Numbered from the stretch's first letter, positions 10,990-26,400 are shown. The stretch: DNA of 64,000 nucleotides from Antedon mediterranea (GCF_964355755.1 NC_092675.1:16629312-16693311); one strand, 5' to 3'. The notes: generated by a model not told the origin, from the letters alone. Numbers and translations: made by a program.

Positions 10990-13900
10990 ATTGAATCGTA
11001 AAAAAATCGCAGCGTGTGAAAGACATAATGTGCGCATGTGTCAAACAACTCAATGGCAGTTACTAAAAGATGAAAGCAACTTAACTCGACGTGATCATCC
11101 TGGAAGAGTAAAACTTCTATTTTTTATCCAGTCCGGGTATCTTTTTTTCCCCAAACTTATTCTTATTTGTGTAGCGCGTTTCTGTTATATAAAACATTCA
11201 TGATATTTTGTAGTTTTCTGACATCTGAACTTGTCCTAATAAAAAGCCTATTTAAGATTATATAATATAAAAATAATAATTTAATATATAATTCAGCTAA
11301 TCACAAAATTGAAAATGGAGGCATTTTCAATTTTAGTTTATTATTCGTGTCTTAAATAATCTCTGTGCAATTAGCGTTGGTTAAAATATCATATCTTAGT
11401 ATACATTATGACAAATGTATACGTTTGAATAAAATTCGGAAAAGGTCACGCCTAATACCATAACATTTTTTTTAATTCATGACTGACAAATAGGTCTATT
11501 CAATATTTTTCAATTATTACCATTCGGTCCAATGATGTGTTTTGCCCGACAGTTTACTGGTCTAGACTATGTTATTTTGCATCTCTGTGACAGATAAATC
11601 GTGATATGTTGTGTGGATTATTTTGTTACAATCGGAATCCTGAAGGTGCCGCAAATTACTATAGGTCATTATGTTAGATGGACGTGTTGTTGAATGATTA
11701 TTTGCATATACCTTAAGCATGTGAAGATTGAAAACATAGCTTAGACAATAAGTAATAATTTTATTATTTTCTCAAAATGTATAGCCTATTGGCCTATGCA
11801 GAATTTCATTTTGTTTTGACAAAATTCATCCCACACGGGGCAATTCAAATAAAAGGATTAAAATGATGTACGAAATATACAAAATATCACAATACACAGT
11901 ACAATATAATATGCAAGAGGGTCAAATTTCAAGATGGCCACTGGCAAAAACAATTTCTTTTCCGGTTTGTTCAAATAGTAATGATAATGAACACAATTGT
12001 CGTCACACTGAGAGTTTGAGATAATGGACATTAAATGATTTGCATTAAGTAAATTTCCAAATAAACTGAATGGGCCTATACTCAAATCACACAGGGAATT
12101 TATATTTGATCTCGATCTAGAATTCTAATTGAAACTAAACCATGCAGTGCGCGTGCTCAAATTTGAGTTAGTGTTTACCGACCGACCAACCGACTGACAT
12201 ATGAGCGTTGCGGCACGCGACTAAAAAGGAAGAATATAAAATAATTTATTGATACAGGTAGAAGAGGGCCCAAGTTTTAAGCCTATATTGTAGTGAATTG
12301 TTTGTATTCAAAAATTGATCGGAACAAAAATTTGGCACCAGTGAAGCACAGTGATATAAAATAGAATAAATCATTGCATTTTAACATCTTTTCGTATGTT
12401 AATACACCCTATTGAACCCACAAATGTGAAAACAACCACAAATGTGAAAACGCATCATCCACAATGTGAAAACAACCATAAATGTAAAAACGCGTAGGCC
12501 TACCCACTATGTAAAAACGCGTACCCACACTAATGTAAAAACAGCGCCCACAATTAATGTGAAAACCGTCATCGCGCCCAATATGATACCGTAACGCCCA
12601 CAATGTCAAAAAAGAGATACCTTTTCGCCCACAAATGTATAAATAAAATCAGTGAATTATTTCTATTTGAGTGTCACTGTGCTCCACTTGCGCCAATTGG
12701 GTCCACTTGAGCACATATTAACATAATAATGAAATATACAAATTTAGTGACTTTATTTCTATATCATTGTGCTCCACTGGCCAATATGGGTCCACTTGAA
12801 CAAACTTATCAGTGTAATAGCATACGACTAAGATAACATTTTAGTGATTTTATTTCTATTTTATATCACCCTGTGCTCCGCTCGTGCCGATCTATTTTAT
12901 ATCACTGTGCTCCCCTTGTGCCAAATTGGATCTAGGTCCACACAACTTGAGCACAGTGTATTAACATACGAAATATATAAAAATGAGTGACTTATTTCTA
13001 TTTTATATCACTATGCTCCCCCGGTGCCAAATTTGGTCCACTGGACCAGTTACTGCCTAGTACTATTTCTAAGTGGGTCTTTATTACTACAATAATTAGG
13101 TTCTACGGGCCCAGGGAATTCCCGTATTAATATTCTTTGGTAGAGGAGTTAGGGAGTGGTTGTATAGAGGGCGACATACGCAATTATTTTTTTATAAGAC
13201 TTGTATTTGTATTGTATTGGGAGAGAAAACACTGCAGTACATCATCATCGGAGGTACCTGCTGCTTCTGCTGCATTCTAAGTATCTAGCCGGCCTTCTAG
13301 AGAGTGGACTGTGGTTGTGATTGTGATTTGCTGATTTCAGTAGTTTATTGTTGATAGGTATAGTATCAATATTGTTTAACAAGTGTGAATAAAAAGATAA
13401 TAAAAAGTAGTACTAGGCCTAGTAGTAGATTTGAAACCCATTCCAAAACAAGCAAGAAGGGGCACATCTGTTTTGCATGACAAACCAAACAAATACGTGA
13501 CATACGTTAAGTGCAATAATAGTAGGCCTACTATGTTTTGTTTGTTGTACTATTTAGCAGTACAAACCCGTCTGTAGCTATTATCCTATCCATCGGGAAT
13601 CTAAATACTCTTTGTTTATAGGATATGATATAAATATTTCAGGTGTAACAGTAGATCTTCATGGATGTTTTTGTGTTGAAGTGAGCAAACAAACACTCAC
13701 CTAGACCAATTATTTTGTCAAGGTTATATTGACTTGTGTTATTGCCTTTTGTTCACTCCATTGACAAATACTATTTGAACTGAAACAGCAATAGATTTCA
13801 AACCGGAAAAGAAGTCACCAATGTATGCCCCTATTGTGTAATATTATTAGTGAAATGGGGATTCAACAAAATAAAGTAAAATATATGCCTAAAACAAAGA

Positions 13901-14367
13901 TGTCTTGTCCTATTTGAAATGGTAATTTGTACATGATCTTGAGACTTGTGAGTGTTTTCTAAAATCTTTATGTCGCCTAAAAACTACATTTCTAGACATC
14001 CTTGAATAAATATAGTAAAATATATTAAATTGAATTGGCCTTGAATGAATATAGTGTTATGATAGTAATATAACATGATTGTATAGATTTGGTTATTATT
14101 CATTCTCAATACTGTAGTTTAAAAAGTGTTATAAAGATTAGTGAATTATAATATTATTTCACACTTTCAATAGTATACAGTATTAGTTTTAATTTGCTAA
14201 AAAAACCCCCCAAAGGTAATGATTACTTTTAAAAAAATACAAATAAATAAACAGTTAAATTAACCAACCAATGAAAATTTGCTTTTGGTAGAAAATTAAA
14301 AGAGATTAATTGCAAATTCATACATAAACAAAAAGTTGTATTGTTCTTTTGTTTTATTTTGTTACAG
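10990..14367. other. Intergenic region between divergent CARM1 and SLC44A1
   Basis: CARM1 (minus) and SLC44A1 (plus) are head to head, with 3.4 kb between their coding starts. This must contain the 5' UTR of CARM1 and probably a 5' non-coding exon and promoter of SLC44A1, because the first SLC44A1 coding exon begins with a splice acceptor. A candidate region for that exon is 13190-13375, locally richer in GC, but no donor could be chosen. The repeat cluster at 12310-13040 lies here; otherwise no gene is seen. Confidence 0.6.
12310..13040. repeat. Inverted and tandem repeat cluster
   Basis: A unit with TTTCTATTTTATATCACTGT, GCTCC and GTGCCAAATT(G/T)GGTCCAC recurs about four times in direct orientation at 12645-13040. 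One inverted copy (12315-12412) faces it, so the cluster has long inverted ends. Between them lie short degenerate AATGTGAAAAC(A)-type repeats (12420-12615). Probably a rearranged non-autonomous transposon. Confidence 0.65.
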
Positions 14368-14436
14368 GATTTTGTGGTGAACTTGAAGAGAACAGACATG
14401 GGTTGTGATTGCCTAGCTGACCCTGATGGTTATGAT
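14368..14436 (+). CDS. SLC44A1: SLC44A1 exon with start codon
   Basis: Acceptor gttacag at 14361-14367, short 5' UTR, ATG at 14398, donor GAT/gtgagt. It encodes the 13 residues [13 protein letters not shown]; human CTL1 also begins MGCC. The acceptor means at least one non-coding exon lies upstream. Confidence 0.85.
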
Positions 14437-17400
14437 GTGAGTTTTCAGAATATTGTTGACCACAACTTTTAGTCACCGCGAAAAAGCGCACTACTCACAA
14501 AATATAAGCACTCTTTCACCACCTTAAACCGACCTTCCGAAATCTCTTCCTCCACAACCCCTGCGTCCATATTAGGATTGAGCCTACAGTATGTTATTAT
14601 GTAATTTAGAAGATATTGTTATAAAATATGATTTTACAAAACATTCAGGTCTGAAAACTCAAATTAATATTTTGGGATGAAATTATACAACAGTGCTCAA
14701 CTTCAACTTAACAATTTATTTATTTATTTTTTTATTTTTCAACTTCAGTTTATTTTTCAACTTCAGTTTATTTCAATCCTGCACACCTGGCCATTTGTAT
14801 TACAATTAAACACATTCTTTTTAAACATATACCAAAAAATACAAATTTGAAATTATTTTGTAATAGAAAGTGTAAGTGTTGTTTGGGTAAAGGATCATTT
14901 TATTGCATGACATATTGGACAAGTTGTGAAATATCCTATGAATCAGTTTTGACTTTTAGCCCAATCAAGTCTTGGCTTGTTTTTATATATGACTCACCTT
15001 ATTAATTTGTTACATTTTTCTATTTTCCTCTGATAAATATATTTTAAAACTGTGAAAAAGATGCTGAAAACTAATGTAAATTTTGTTTTCATATAATTGT
15101 GGATACCGTATTGTTTCTAATAAACGCGCCCCCCCCCCCCCCTCTGAGATATGTTTCCTTTGTAATGAGTGCTCAATATAATTCCTTGTGTATCCAGTTC
15201 ATATAGCCTAAATTATAAGGGAAAATATTTATTTCACAATGATGTACCCACCTAGCGATTTTTGTAAAGCGCCTTAAGTTATACTCTACCTTTTATTATC
15301 GACCAAACTAGGATATTGTAAGCTAGGTCATACACAGCAGTATCGGTTCTGCTCCGTCTGCCGCGTGTTGCTTCAGCACACAATACGCTCTATGAATCCC
15401 GCTCGGCTCGACCACCGTACAGTTAGACAATTTTGGTAAACAAAGCTTATTAAATTTAAAGTACATTTCTATCTAACATAGTTCCATTGTATACTTTTGT
15501 TATAAACCCTCCACAAATTCAATTCCCTGGCAAAGTTGTTAAATTGACTTTTAATGTTATGTTTTTTTATAAACAAGAATTTCAACTTTTCTTTTATTGT
15601 TATACAGTACAATATTTATAATTACATTTTGTTATGAGACAAACACAACAAAAATGTTTTTTAAAAGTTTAATCTTTATTAGTTCTTTAAATTGTTTTTG
15701 ATAATCGGTAATTTTGATACTGTACTTACTTTTTATTTATTGTTGTTTTGTTTATTCTTATGGATGCACTGTTTGAGTGCCACCGATAAGCAGAAAGGTA
15801 GTCGTCATTTCATTATTGATTTTTATTATAAAAAGAATTTGTCATTGTTATCGGTTAAGTTACATCTCAAGAACCAAGTTTATTATTAGAAAGTTTCTTT
15901 CAAACTTCAACAAACATTTATTTCTTGAAATACCATACAAATAATACAGAGCATAGAAATGATGACCAACTTTACCGTAGAAGTAAACTTGCTTAAAGGC
16001 TATTTTCCACTAGGCGAATTTCTTTGAATCAAAACCTTCAGCTTATACGCTTGCGTAGAGAGAGATTTGGAAGATGGAAACATGAATATGATAAGCTGAC
16101 ACTTTTAATTCGCACAAACAAATTCGTCTAGTGGAAAATCAGCTTACTCTGATCTTTACGAAATACTGTAGCGCTATATAAGTGTCGCATTATATAATAT
16201 ATTATATCTGGTGGGTGAAAATCTGTGATAAATACCATATATGGTTCTGTGCTCTAGTGGTATGATACTCGCCCTGTTAGCGAGAGGTTGGAATCCCGCC
16301 AGAGACATTTTTTCATACAACAAAAAAATACGGAACTTTCGCCAATGAGCTATGCTTGACACGATTATGAGATCATGTTCCGAATGTCTATAATTTGACA
16401 GTATGATTTATATAATGTTATACTTTAGCATAGGAGAAAATTCACAGAACAGAGAAATCCTGTTTTGTTAATTTAGAAAAGCTTTAAGAAGTTCAAATAT
16501 TGATGGTGTCTATGATACAACAAAAAAGAAAGTCTTTTACATTAATTTGGTGCACTAAAGCGTGGTTCCCACTAGTGACGCAAAACAAGGACGTAACGCA
16601 ACGCAAGTGATTTGACCAATCACAAGCGATGGCTTATTTGCTTGTGATTGCTAACTGTCTATAACTTCGCTTGTCATTGGTTAAAACGCTTGCGTTGCGT
16701 TTACGTCCTTGCGTTACGTTCTAGTGGGAACCAAGCTTAATTGAGAATAAAATTACAACTTGTAGCAATTATGAATAAGACCAATTAGTCTATTTTAAAA
16801 GTACTCTTTTTTTTTATGCCATAATATTTTGAAGGCTGTTTTCTTTAAGTGTATCAATTGCACAGTTTAACCATATAGTATGTTATGTAAAATGATTTTA
16901 CAGTGTAAATATTTATGGTCATTAATGGATCTGTCATCACCTTTTTAACTACCAAACTGTTTTATTAATGCAAGTAAAAGGTCATGTTACTTACTCATCA
17001 TCTATTTGATAATATTATGTTAATTTTTATGCTGCAAAAATTGTTTTAATTTTCGTTTCTATTTTACATCATTATATTTTAAAACGTATTTTATTATATA
17101 ATATAAATTGTAACACGTTACAACACAAGAAAGAGGTTGCCGTTTTTATTCATACAAATAAAAAAAAATTGTTAAAAATGAATGCACAGGAAGGGTGATT
17201 GATGCATCTAATAGTGAATTTAACCAAGATTGTTTCCTTCAGAATCAGAAATTTATTTAAACTGACCTTACATTTCTGTTTATTTGGAAAGTTTATTTAC
17301 AAACATACATAACAAGGAAATATACAATAATTGTTATGAAAGTGGTACTTGTGGTACCATGGAGGTATATACCTCATTTTCCTGATTAAATATTCTGAAA

Positions 17401-20400
17401 TGAATTGTTATACATGGTTCAAAGAATTATGGAGACTGATGATTTGTAACTATTATTATTCTTAAAAGGGTTACAACAATGTTTTTATCACAAAAGAGAT
17501 ATTTTATATTTATACACATTTCCATAGCATACCCAGGGGCAGATCCAGCATTATAGATTAGATGGGCTTAATATTTCATAAATGATAAAAACGATCCGTT
17601 GAGTTATAGTCATTATTGTATTCTAAGAAGACATGGCTGTTAAGCCTGACGCCTGTTTAGCCCCCGTCTAAATCCACGCTTGATACTGGTCAGTAACGTG
17701 AGACGGAGGAAATCCCTGGTTCAGCACTCCTACGGGCCCTCCAACGCTGGGGAGTTGCATTGGGGATGCTCATGCTGTGGCCCCTTAAGCTCTGGGGCTC
17801 CTGGCTTTAGCCAGTGTTAAGCCACTGATAACGGTATTATTAATATATACTGAGCATTTATAAAGCACTCTAAAACTGCTGTCTTCACAATGCTATTGCA
17901 ATGCTAGTAATAATCTATTTGAACAAGCAAGTTTTAAGAAGAGACTTAACACAGAAATATAATATATATATATAAAACTTTGCTGTACTGAACTGTCTTT
18001 ATTATTAATTTTATTTTGTCTCAGCAGGCCACTGACGGAGCTCCACCTTTAAGTAAGAGTGAGGATCGTAGCTGTACTGATTGTCTTTGTGCAATCCTCT
18101 TCCTTGTATTCCTTGTGGGAATGGTTAGTAGCAGAATTTCCTTTTCATTATTCTTGCCACTTATGTCAAGTATAATGCTGTATGCTAGTTTTTGCAATCT
18201 TTCAAGTTTATTATATATTATACTTTTTGAATTATTTTTTTCTGGTGGAACTAGCCTTAAAGCCCTCTCCAGCATAAGTGCATTCTAATAAAAAAAAAAA
18301 AAAAACACTAATATTATTTCACAGTGATGTAGCTTAAGAAAATAAATTGAATTTAATCTGATATTTAGTAATTTTAGCATTCAAAACTACATGCATACTT
18401 AGTCAGCACCCTAATATAAAGTTGATAAATACATAGCATATCGCTTATTGGACAAACTGCAGTGATTTTAAATATTTTCGCAATCTTTTGCAGGGGGTTG
18501 TTGCAGGATTTGCCATTGCAGCAGGCAGTGTTCAACGTGTTGTTTACGGTTATGATAGCTATGGAAACATTTGTGGTATGAAAAATGAAAAATATCCCGG
18601 AGTTGAACTTTCTGGAATGGATATGACAGACATGCCGTAAGTTTTTAGTTTTACCATAGAGGACATAGACCAACTCTATAAAACTAGAGAGTTACCGCAA
18701 TGCAATGAATAAGTTTTTTTTTGAGTAAATAAAACCATTTATGATTGTTTATATAGTACGCTCCTGTTGATGCACTCAAACAGATTGACCAATTTAGGAT
18801 TTTGTCACATTTGATGATCCTTCTCCATAGTACAGTACATCATCACTTTTGAGATGCGATTATATTTGAATTGACCCTCTAGTTGTAAATACCTCTATGG
18901 TTTTATCCAACTAAATCTCGGTCTACACTATCAAACTAGTTTGACAAAAAAAAGTGTGATATGCCCAAATATGGTAGTGATATACAAAAATATGGTAGTG
19001 ATATGATATAATCATGTCCATATATTGGCACATCACATTCATTTTGATAGTGTAGACAGAGCTTAAGATGTGTTTTAGACAGCATTGATGCCTATCTATA
19101 TATTAATGCTACTAAATTGTTCGCGTACTTTACGTATCTCTTCTGAAACCACTGAACGGTACATGCTCACATTTGGCACACTGATGTTTGTTGATGTCAC
19201 TTTCTTGAATTTAAAGGATAAACACTAAAAAAAGGATTAGCAGTAATTTTACCATCTTATGTCACTGTATAAACTACTACAAATACCATGCCGGTCCGCT
19301 AAACAGTCTTTTTAGTCAACTATATCAAATGATTGTGTCATTGTCTTAATTAATTACACCTATTCTTTGAACAGAATGATATCACGGTTTGGCTCGGTGA
19401 GTACCCATTGATGTCAATGCTTAGTATACATTCGAGTTCGATTAACATGATTAAAACTAAAAAATAACCTATTCAAAGTCTGATTTAATTAATCTTCATT
19501 TTTCGAATTTTCAACAAAAAGTTACGCGCGAATGCGCATTTAAAATTTAAAAATGTGCAAAATTAATCTCTAATCAACTTTCTACGCTGATCATGACATT
19601 TTAAGCATGTCAAAAATTTACGCGTAATGTGCGCACGGAGCATGAAAATCATGTGTTTTTCTCTTGAATTATGATCTTACAGCCTTTCCTAGTCATTTTA
19701 AAAAAGATTGACGTCATTTCAAATCAAAAGTCATACGAACATGTTGATTTAGACCATTTGCGTGCGTTTTAGTTGAAAAAGTGCCTAAAAAATTATGCCT
19801 ATTTTGAATCTATTATAGCTCCTCAAGATCATCAATGACCCCCAATTTTTGTAATTTAATATGTAAGCAGATATGTTGTAGATATGAATTCATGCAGAAT
19901 TTTTACCCCTCCGATGTTATGATGTCATCATATGGCCACACGAATGTAAAATGTAAGATTTTTTACTCTTTTGTTATTGCTCATCACATTAAATAGAGCG
20001 CATCTCGCTTATACGTATTCCATTTCCCCGATATTTGAATACTGTCTAGGTCAATCAACTATCTTTCGCATGAGTTAAAAATATTTTAATTTTTGTGATG
20101 TCATCATGTCTAAAAGTGTAAATAACTTGGGTCACCTATTTTCATCTTTACAGTAAATTTCAATCTGTTATAGCTCGTCAGAATAAAAAGTGATAATAAT
20201 GATTAAAACGTTTTCTGGAAGCTTTTGGATTGTAGATTTGAATTCATGTAAACATTTTGCCAATCAGATGTTGTGACATCATCATATGGCCAGTTGAATT
20301 CAAAAAGTCATATTTTTACCTCTTGTGTAAAAGTTCATTGCGTTTAAACAAGAGCGCATTTCAATTTTACGCGCCCAAAATTCTTCAAATTTGTATTAAT

Positions 20401-23400
20401 ATAATTATTTAGATAATTATCTTCTAAAATTGTTATCTTTATGTCAATTTGATGACGTCATTGTGTTAATAATTGGATTTAAATGATGATTCTCGTAATT
20501 TTGTCTATGCTACACTGTATTCTGTAAATACTGTAATATGCTGTATGCTACAAAAGAGGTACAATTCAGCACTGTAAACATATTTGATTAATGTCATAAG
20601 ATGGCATAATAATTGTTGAGGTTCATATAAGTTTAAAGTATGTCCATGTTGCGTTTGCGCGGATAACCCGAACTCGTCAAAGTGACAAGTTCAAATCTAG
20701 TTATTCTTCTTTTTGTACACTTTTTGTGTAACAATTATCTCAAAAAGTTGAATGGCAATGATCACAAAAATTTCACAATTGTCTTTCAAATACTTTAATT
20801 TAGTCCTAATAAGCTTTTCAGTGTGATCACTTATCCGTGACGTCATTTATACGCCATTTTGTGAAATCACATTATCAATCATATCTCCATAATTCATTAT
20901 CACATATTAATGAAATTCACTACACGTAAACTTCAGGTCAAGGGTAAAAATATTAGCAAATAAAAACACACGCGCACGTAAGGTCATGCGCGTTAAATCG
21001 CGCGTTAAAAATTTAAAAAGCTAAAAATGATGTTTTGATCAATTTAGAGCATGAATTAGACCATTTGCGTGTTTCAAAAAATTATTGAGCAAAAACATGT
21101 TTTTGCGCACACAATTCTTAGGAAGCGTAAAAAAATAAAATTTTATGTATAAATCACATTCTACTCGCAATCCTTAGTATATTCACCAATTTTGAGTCCA
21201 TTCCGACTTAAAATAACGCTATACTATATTTTATCTACAGTATATGTATCACTGGTAACATTACCCACCGGTAACATTACAAATTTAGAAGATTCAAAAT
21301 AAATAGTTTGGCATTTTATACTTTCGTTAGTGTTTGCGCGCATCATCTAACTCACACATTACCATTTTTGTTTAGCGTCTTTTATTTTTGTTCCATATCC
21401 AGTATTTGCTTTCATTTTTCAGTCTACATATATATCAAAGTGAAGGGATAGTGTATAACAAATCAATGGCCTTAAAGGGGGGTTCCGGGTTTAAAATGAA
21501 TAGTAAAAAATGTAAAATATATTTGTTTGTCTCTTGAACGGTAAAAGTTTCAATTTATATAAGCGTCCAGTGAAGCAGAACGAAGGCTGTGAAATCAGGC
21601 CAGATTACAAGTGCAGCTACGGCAAAATCACACTGTGGTTACAAAATAGGAAATTCGTGAAATGGTCCATCTTCCGACGACTCGTTATCATAAACCATAT
21701 CAATTACTTTTGTAAAATTATACTTATCTGATGTAATTTTAGTTGGTCTTCCCATTTATAAAGTCAATTTTTTATGAAAATTCATCAAAACAGTGAAAAA
21801 TTAGATATGTTTGCACTTTACGTTTGCTGATTTTCGCACCGACTTAGGGAAAAATCAAAATCAATGAAGCGTAACGTATACTGTACATTCCTGCTGGCGA
21901 GACGACGATACACGTGCTCTCTCTGCTGCCCATGCCTGGCATCGTCACGTGATAAGCAGATACAACAATACCAAACTGGTCGGGTCGAGTATACCCCGTC
22001 TATAATCACAACATGAACGATGTACAGTATTTGATTGAAGGTCGACTCGACCTACCGGAATGGTATAGATAATATAGCTCGAATGAGAGAGTTGGAATAT
22101 TTGTGTAGTGCAGCCTATAGTAAAAGGCCTGGTAGTATCAATTCGCATAGGGTCTACTACACTAGCTAGCTCACTTTTTAACTGGGCCGGATCGGCTAGG
22201 TCTCCTTCCTACTACCTGGTCTACTTGCTTGATGCATGAGTATCCGCTTTTTTGGAGAGTAAACTAAACCTATTTATTTTAGGCCTACTTAGACGATCGG
22301 GACACCATACGTGTGGACGGCGATCGGACCTTGTTTTGCTTCAATATTTACAGCCGATTTTGTAGAATGTTTTAGGTTTAGATTGTTTAGGAGTTTGGTT
22401 GATAGGATGGGTTTTGTTATTTATTTATGGGCCAATCGTCTAGTAGTAGGCTAGCTAGGCCCATGGGCCCCATTGTTTTAACGTAGCCATCGTGGCATGG
22501 AATCCCTAGTCAGAATGGCTCTCGCCCATATTATTATTAGGCTAGGCCTAGAGTAGTATTTGTACGTGAAGCCGATAATACGATCTGTACTATAGAGGTA
22601 TAAAAATAGTATAATTTATGACTCCGTATCTGTACTAAATTTTGTATTTCATTAAATGTCAAATAAATATATGCTACTACTGTTATTACACTTTAGGCCT
22701 AGCTTAGAAAATCTACAAAAAATGTATTTCACAATGATCACAATGGTGGTCGAGTCGTCGTTTGACAGGGGAGAGAGATGTAAATTAGTTGACAAACACA
22801 ACGTACATGACGTCGCGAGTTTGGAATCCACTCCGTCTCGTTATTACTTCTTCATTCTGAAATGTCTATATTGTTATAATATTTTTTATTTAATAAATAA
22901 ACGATATTTAAAAGCAATTTTAAACCCAGAATCCCCCTTTAAATACAGTAGTTCAGAATTTTAGTCTTGATACAAGTTGTTTTTATTTTAATAATTTTTC
23001 AGAGTACTTTTATCAGAGTGCGGTTTTATTATACTTGCCCATGCAAAGTATATAACCACCCACATAAGGCAGAAAAAAACCGTGCAGAGCACAGGTTACT
23101 GCAGTGCTTAAATTTGTTTTATTCCTGTTATGTACAGAATACTATTATACTGTACAGTATATATTACAAACCTGTAGAGAGTGTCATGAAAATCAGTTAA
23201 TGCTGCGTACACAAACATTCTTGGCAGGAAAAGCTAAAATTTCCAATAAATTTATAGATACGTCTTCTTCATGAACATCCTCGACCCAGATGACAGTATT
23301 GAGATTTGTGTGAAAAAATGTCCCACCGGTAACATTACAAATTTAGAAGATATTAAAGCATTTGCAGAAGAAAGTGGCAGTAAGCTTTGTTCATATAACA

Positions 23401-26400
23401 CCCCGATTGAAGACTATCCAACTTCTAAACAGGATGAACTAGGGCCTTGTCCTGAGCGTGATTCACTGCATGACAGGTATGTACACATTCTTTTATTTAT
23501 ATTACAATTTTTTTAATTGTGATAGATTGAATAATACTGTAACTTGTAGTGTACTCTGTCTATAATTGAATAATACTGTAACTTGTAGTGTACTCTGTCT
23601 ATAATTGAATAATACTGTAACTTGTAGTGTACTCTGTCTATAATAATACTATAACTTGTAGTGTACTCTGTCTATAATTGAATAATACTGTAACTTGTAG
23701 TGTACTCTGTCTATAATTGAATAATACTGTAACTTGTAGTGTACTCTGTCTATAATAATACTGTAACTTGTAGTGTACTCTGTCTATAATAATACTGTAA
23801 CTTGTAGTGTACTCTGTCTATAATAATAATACTGTAACTTGTAGTGTACTCTGTCTATAATAATACTGTAACTTGTAGTGTACTCTGTCTATAATAATAC
23901 TGTAACTTGTAGTGTACTCTGTCTATAATAATACTGTAACTTGTAGTGTACTCTGTCTATAATAATACTGTAACTTGTAGTGTACTCTGTCTATAATAAT
24001 AATACTGTAACTTGTAGTGTACTCTGTCTATAATAATACTGTAACTTGTAGTGTACTCTGTCTATAATAATACTGTAACTTGTAGTGTACTCTGTCTATA
24101 ATAATACTGTAACTTGTAGTGTACTCTGTCTATAATAATACTGTAACTTGTAGTGTACTCTGTCTATAATAATACTGTAACTTGTAGTGTACTCTGTCTA
24201 TAATAATACTGTAACTTGTAGTGTACTCTGTCTGTAATAATACTGTAACTTGTAGTGTACTCTGTCTATAATAATACTGTAACTTGTAGTGTACTCTGTC
24301 TATAATAATACTGTAACTTGTAGTGTACTCTGTCTATAATAATACTGTAACTTGTAGTGTACTCTGTCTATAATAATACTGTAACTTGTAGTGTACTCTG
24401 TCTATAATAATACTGTAACTTGTAGTGTACTCTGTCTATAATAATACTGTAACTCGTAGTGTACTCTGTCTATAATTGCTCTATTCATGAAAATATTCTC
24501 CTTATTCATACCCATTCCTTTTTGTACAATGTTTTTTTATACATAAACATTGTAACTGTTGATTATTTATTGAGGATTAATGATAGGCAATAGACACGTT
24601 TCGCGCTCGCGAGGTCACCGTCAGTTTGACCTTTTAGTGGGTATACAATGGTAAACAAACACAGCGAGAGGTATGTTAAAGCATGGGAGAACTGAGAGAT
24701 GATCTTCTTAAAAAGCAATCGTCAAAACTAGCCTTTTGATGGAATGGCATGGTAAGGATGTTATTATTTTCTAAACTTATGTTTTATATTCACTGTAGAA
24801 TTATTTGGGCATTTGGTTCGGAATCATCGACTTTATTTATGTATTGTCATTTTTGGTTTGACACATATATATTACGGTGCATTTAATACATGTTAACTGT
24901 TGATTTTATTTACAAATGTTTCGTAAATATATTAATTATTATATTTCATTCTTCTTCATGCTCCTATTGCATCTTCCATGTATTATGTGATGTTCTTCGG
25001 CGCTTAAACAGACACCCAAGCCTCCTAGGCCTAGTAGACGAAGTACCGCATCAGAAAACGCCACCGGGCGGGCGGAGAGACACGAGCACATCGTGGACGA
25101 ACCTTTCCTTGAAAAATTTCCAAAATTTTGTGCCACTATCCTTCGGAGCCGACGCAAACCACTCAGCAAGTGTTTGAAAATTAAAAACAGGAATATTATT
25201 CAGTGATTTTGTGTAGTTAAATTCACGATGTATCCAACATATACAACATTTATGATGCACCTTGCAACAAAAGCACTCGGCAGTCGCCATTTCGCTATGC
25301 TTCAACACGCACTAGGCGAGAGATGTTCGGTTTGTTTACAAATCTGTACCCACTATTTCTGATTGGTCGCGAGCGAGAAACGTGTCTATTCATTTTAAAT
25401 TAGGACATGTTTGTTGACATGGTAATAGTTTTTTTCTTTTTTATATGCTAACAAAACTTTAAAACAATGTTTATTTTTACAGTACCCCGGTTTTCAACCG
25501 CTGCATCCCAGATAATGTTAAAGAATTAGGAAAATCTTTTCTCGAAACCGCATTGGAAATCTTGAATTCCAATCAGTACATTACCAAAATTGTAGCAGAT
25601 TTGTACATGGCAAGGTGGGCCATATTGGGAATGTGTGGACTAGCCTTTGGTAGGTATAATGTTAATAAAATGTCCTCAAATTAACACATCATTTTCAGAG
25701 AATAATGGTTAATGGTTTTAAATTTGTATAGCGCATAATACAAATAGTCTCTATGTGCTGTGGACTCAGATGTTAGACTTTTCAACTACATGCTTTTCCC
25801 CTACATGCTTTTCCCCTACATGCTTTTCCCCTAAGGGTCATATCATATCATTTGTCCACGAAACAGAGAATAAGTACATTCGAGGAGTGAAAATGTACAA
25901 TTGGTATGAAATAAAAACTAGGTGTCGAAATTCTCTCCCAATGAATGTTCTTTACTAAATGGAACTTTGTATTTACAGTGTTTGCCCTTGCGATGGTGTT
26001 TCTTATTCGGTTTGTTGCAAGTTTTATTGTGTGGATTATATACGCCGTTGCAATTGGATCCTCTGGAGGTATGTAGGCAACGATCATCATAAGCAAAATC
26101 AAATGAAGGTGTTTCAATTGAATAATAATATTACTAGCAGGTAAACGTCCAATGGATGGCATGGCCACCATGATAAAAGTGAATATATGTTCTAGAAATG
26201 TATATGGCACGTCATTGTGAGAGTAACAAAAATACAGAGAGTATTTATATTTTAAAATATCCAGGATTTATAAAGCACTTTATGTTGTGAAACCTCTCTA
26301 ATAGCTGATCATACAGATAACTGAGGGGAAAATGCTAAACCCAAACCGAAATATGAGGATACGCCCTTGTCAGTAACCAGGGTTTGGTCTAAATTGCACC

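Noticed and set aside
15105-15545. Second copy of the 3748 TIR element
   Set aside because: Internal similarity at 15430-15545 is visible, but the ends differ and no right TIR was found, so boundaries cannot be supported.
16230-16310. Functional tRNA gene
   Set aside because: Mismatched T arm and acceptor, and the flanks are shared with 44461-44705, so it is a tRNA-derived repeat.
17520-17830. GC-richer patch in SLC44A1 intron 1
   Set aside because: Looks like a decayed repeat, but no second copy, ends or tail could be identified.
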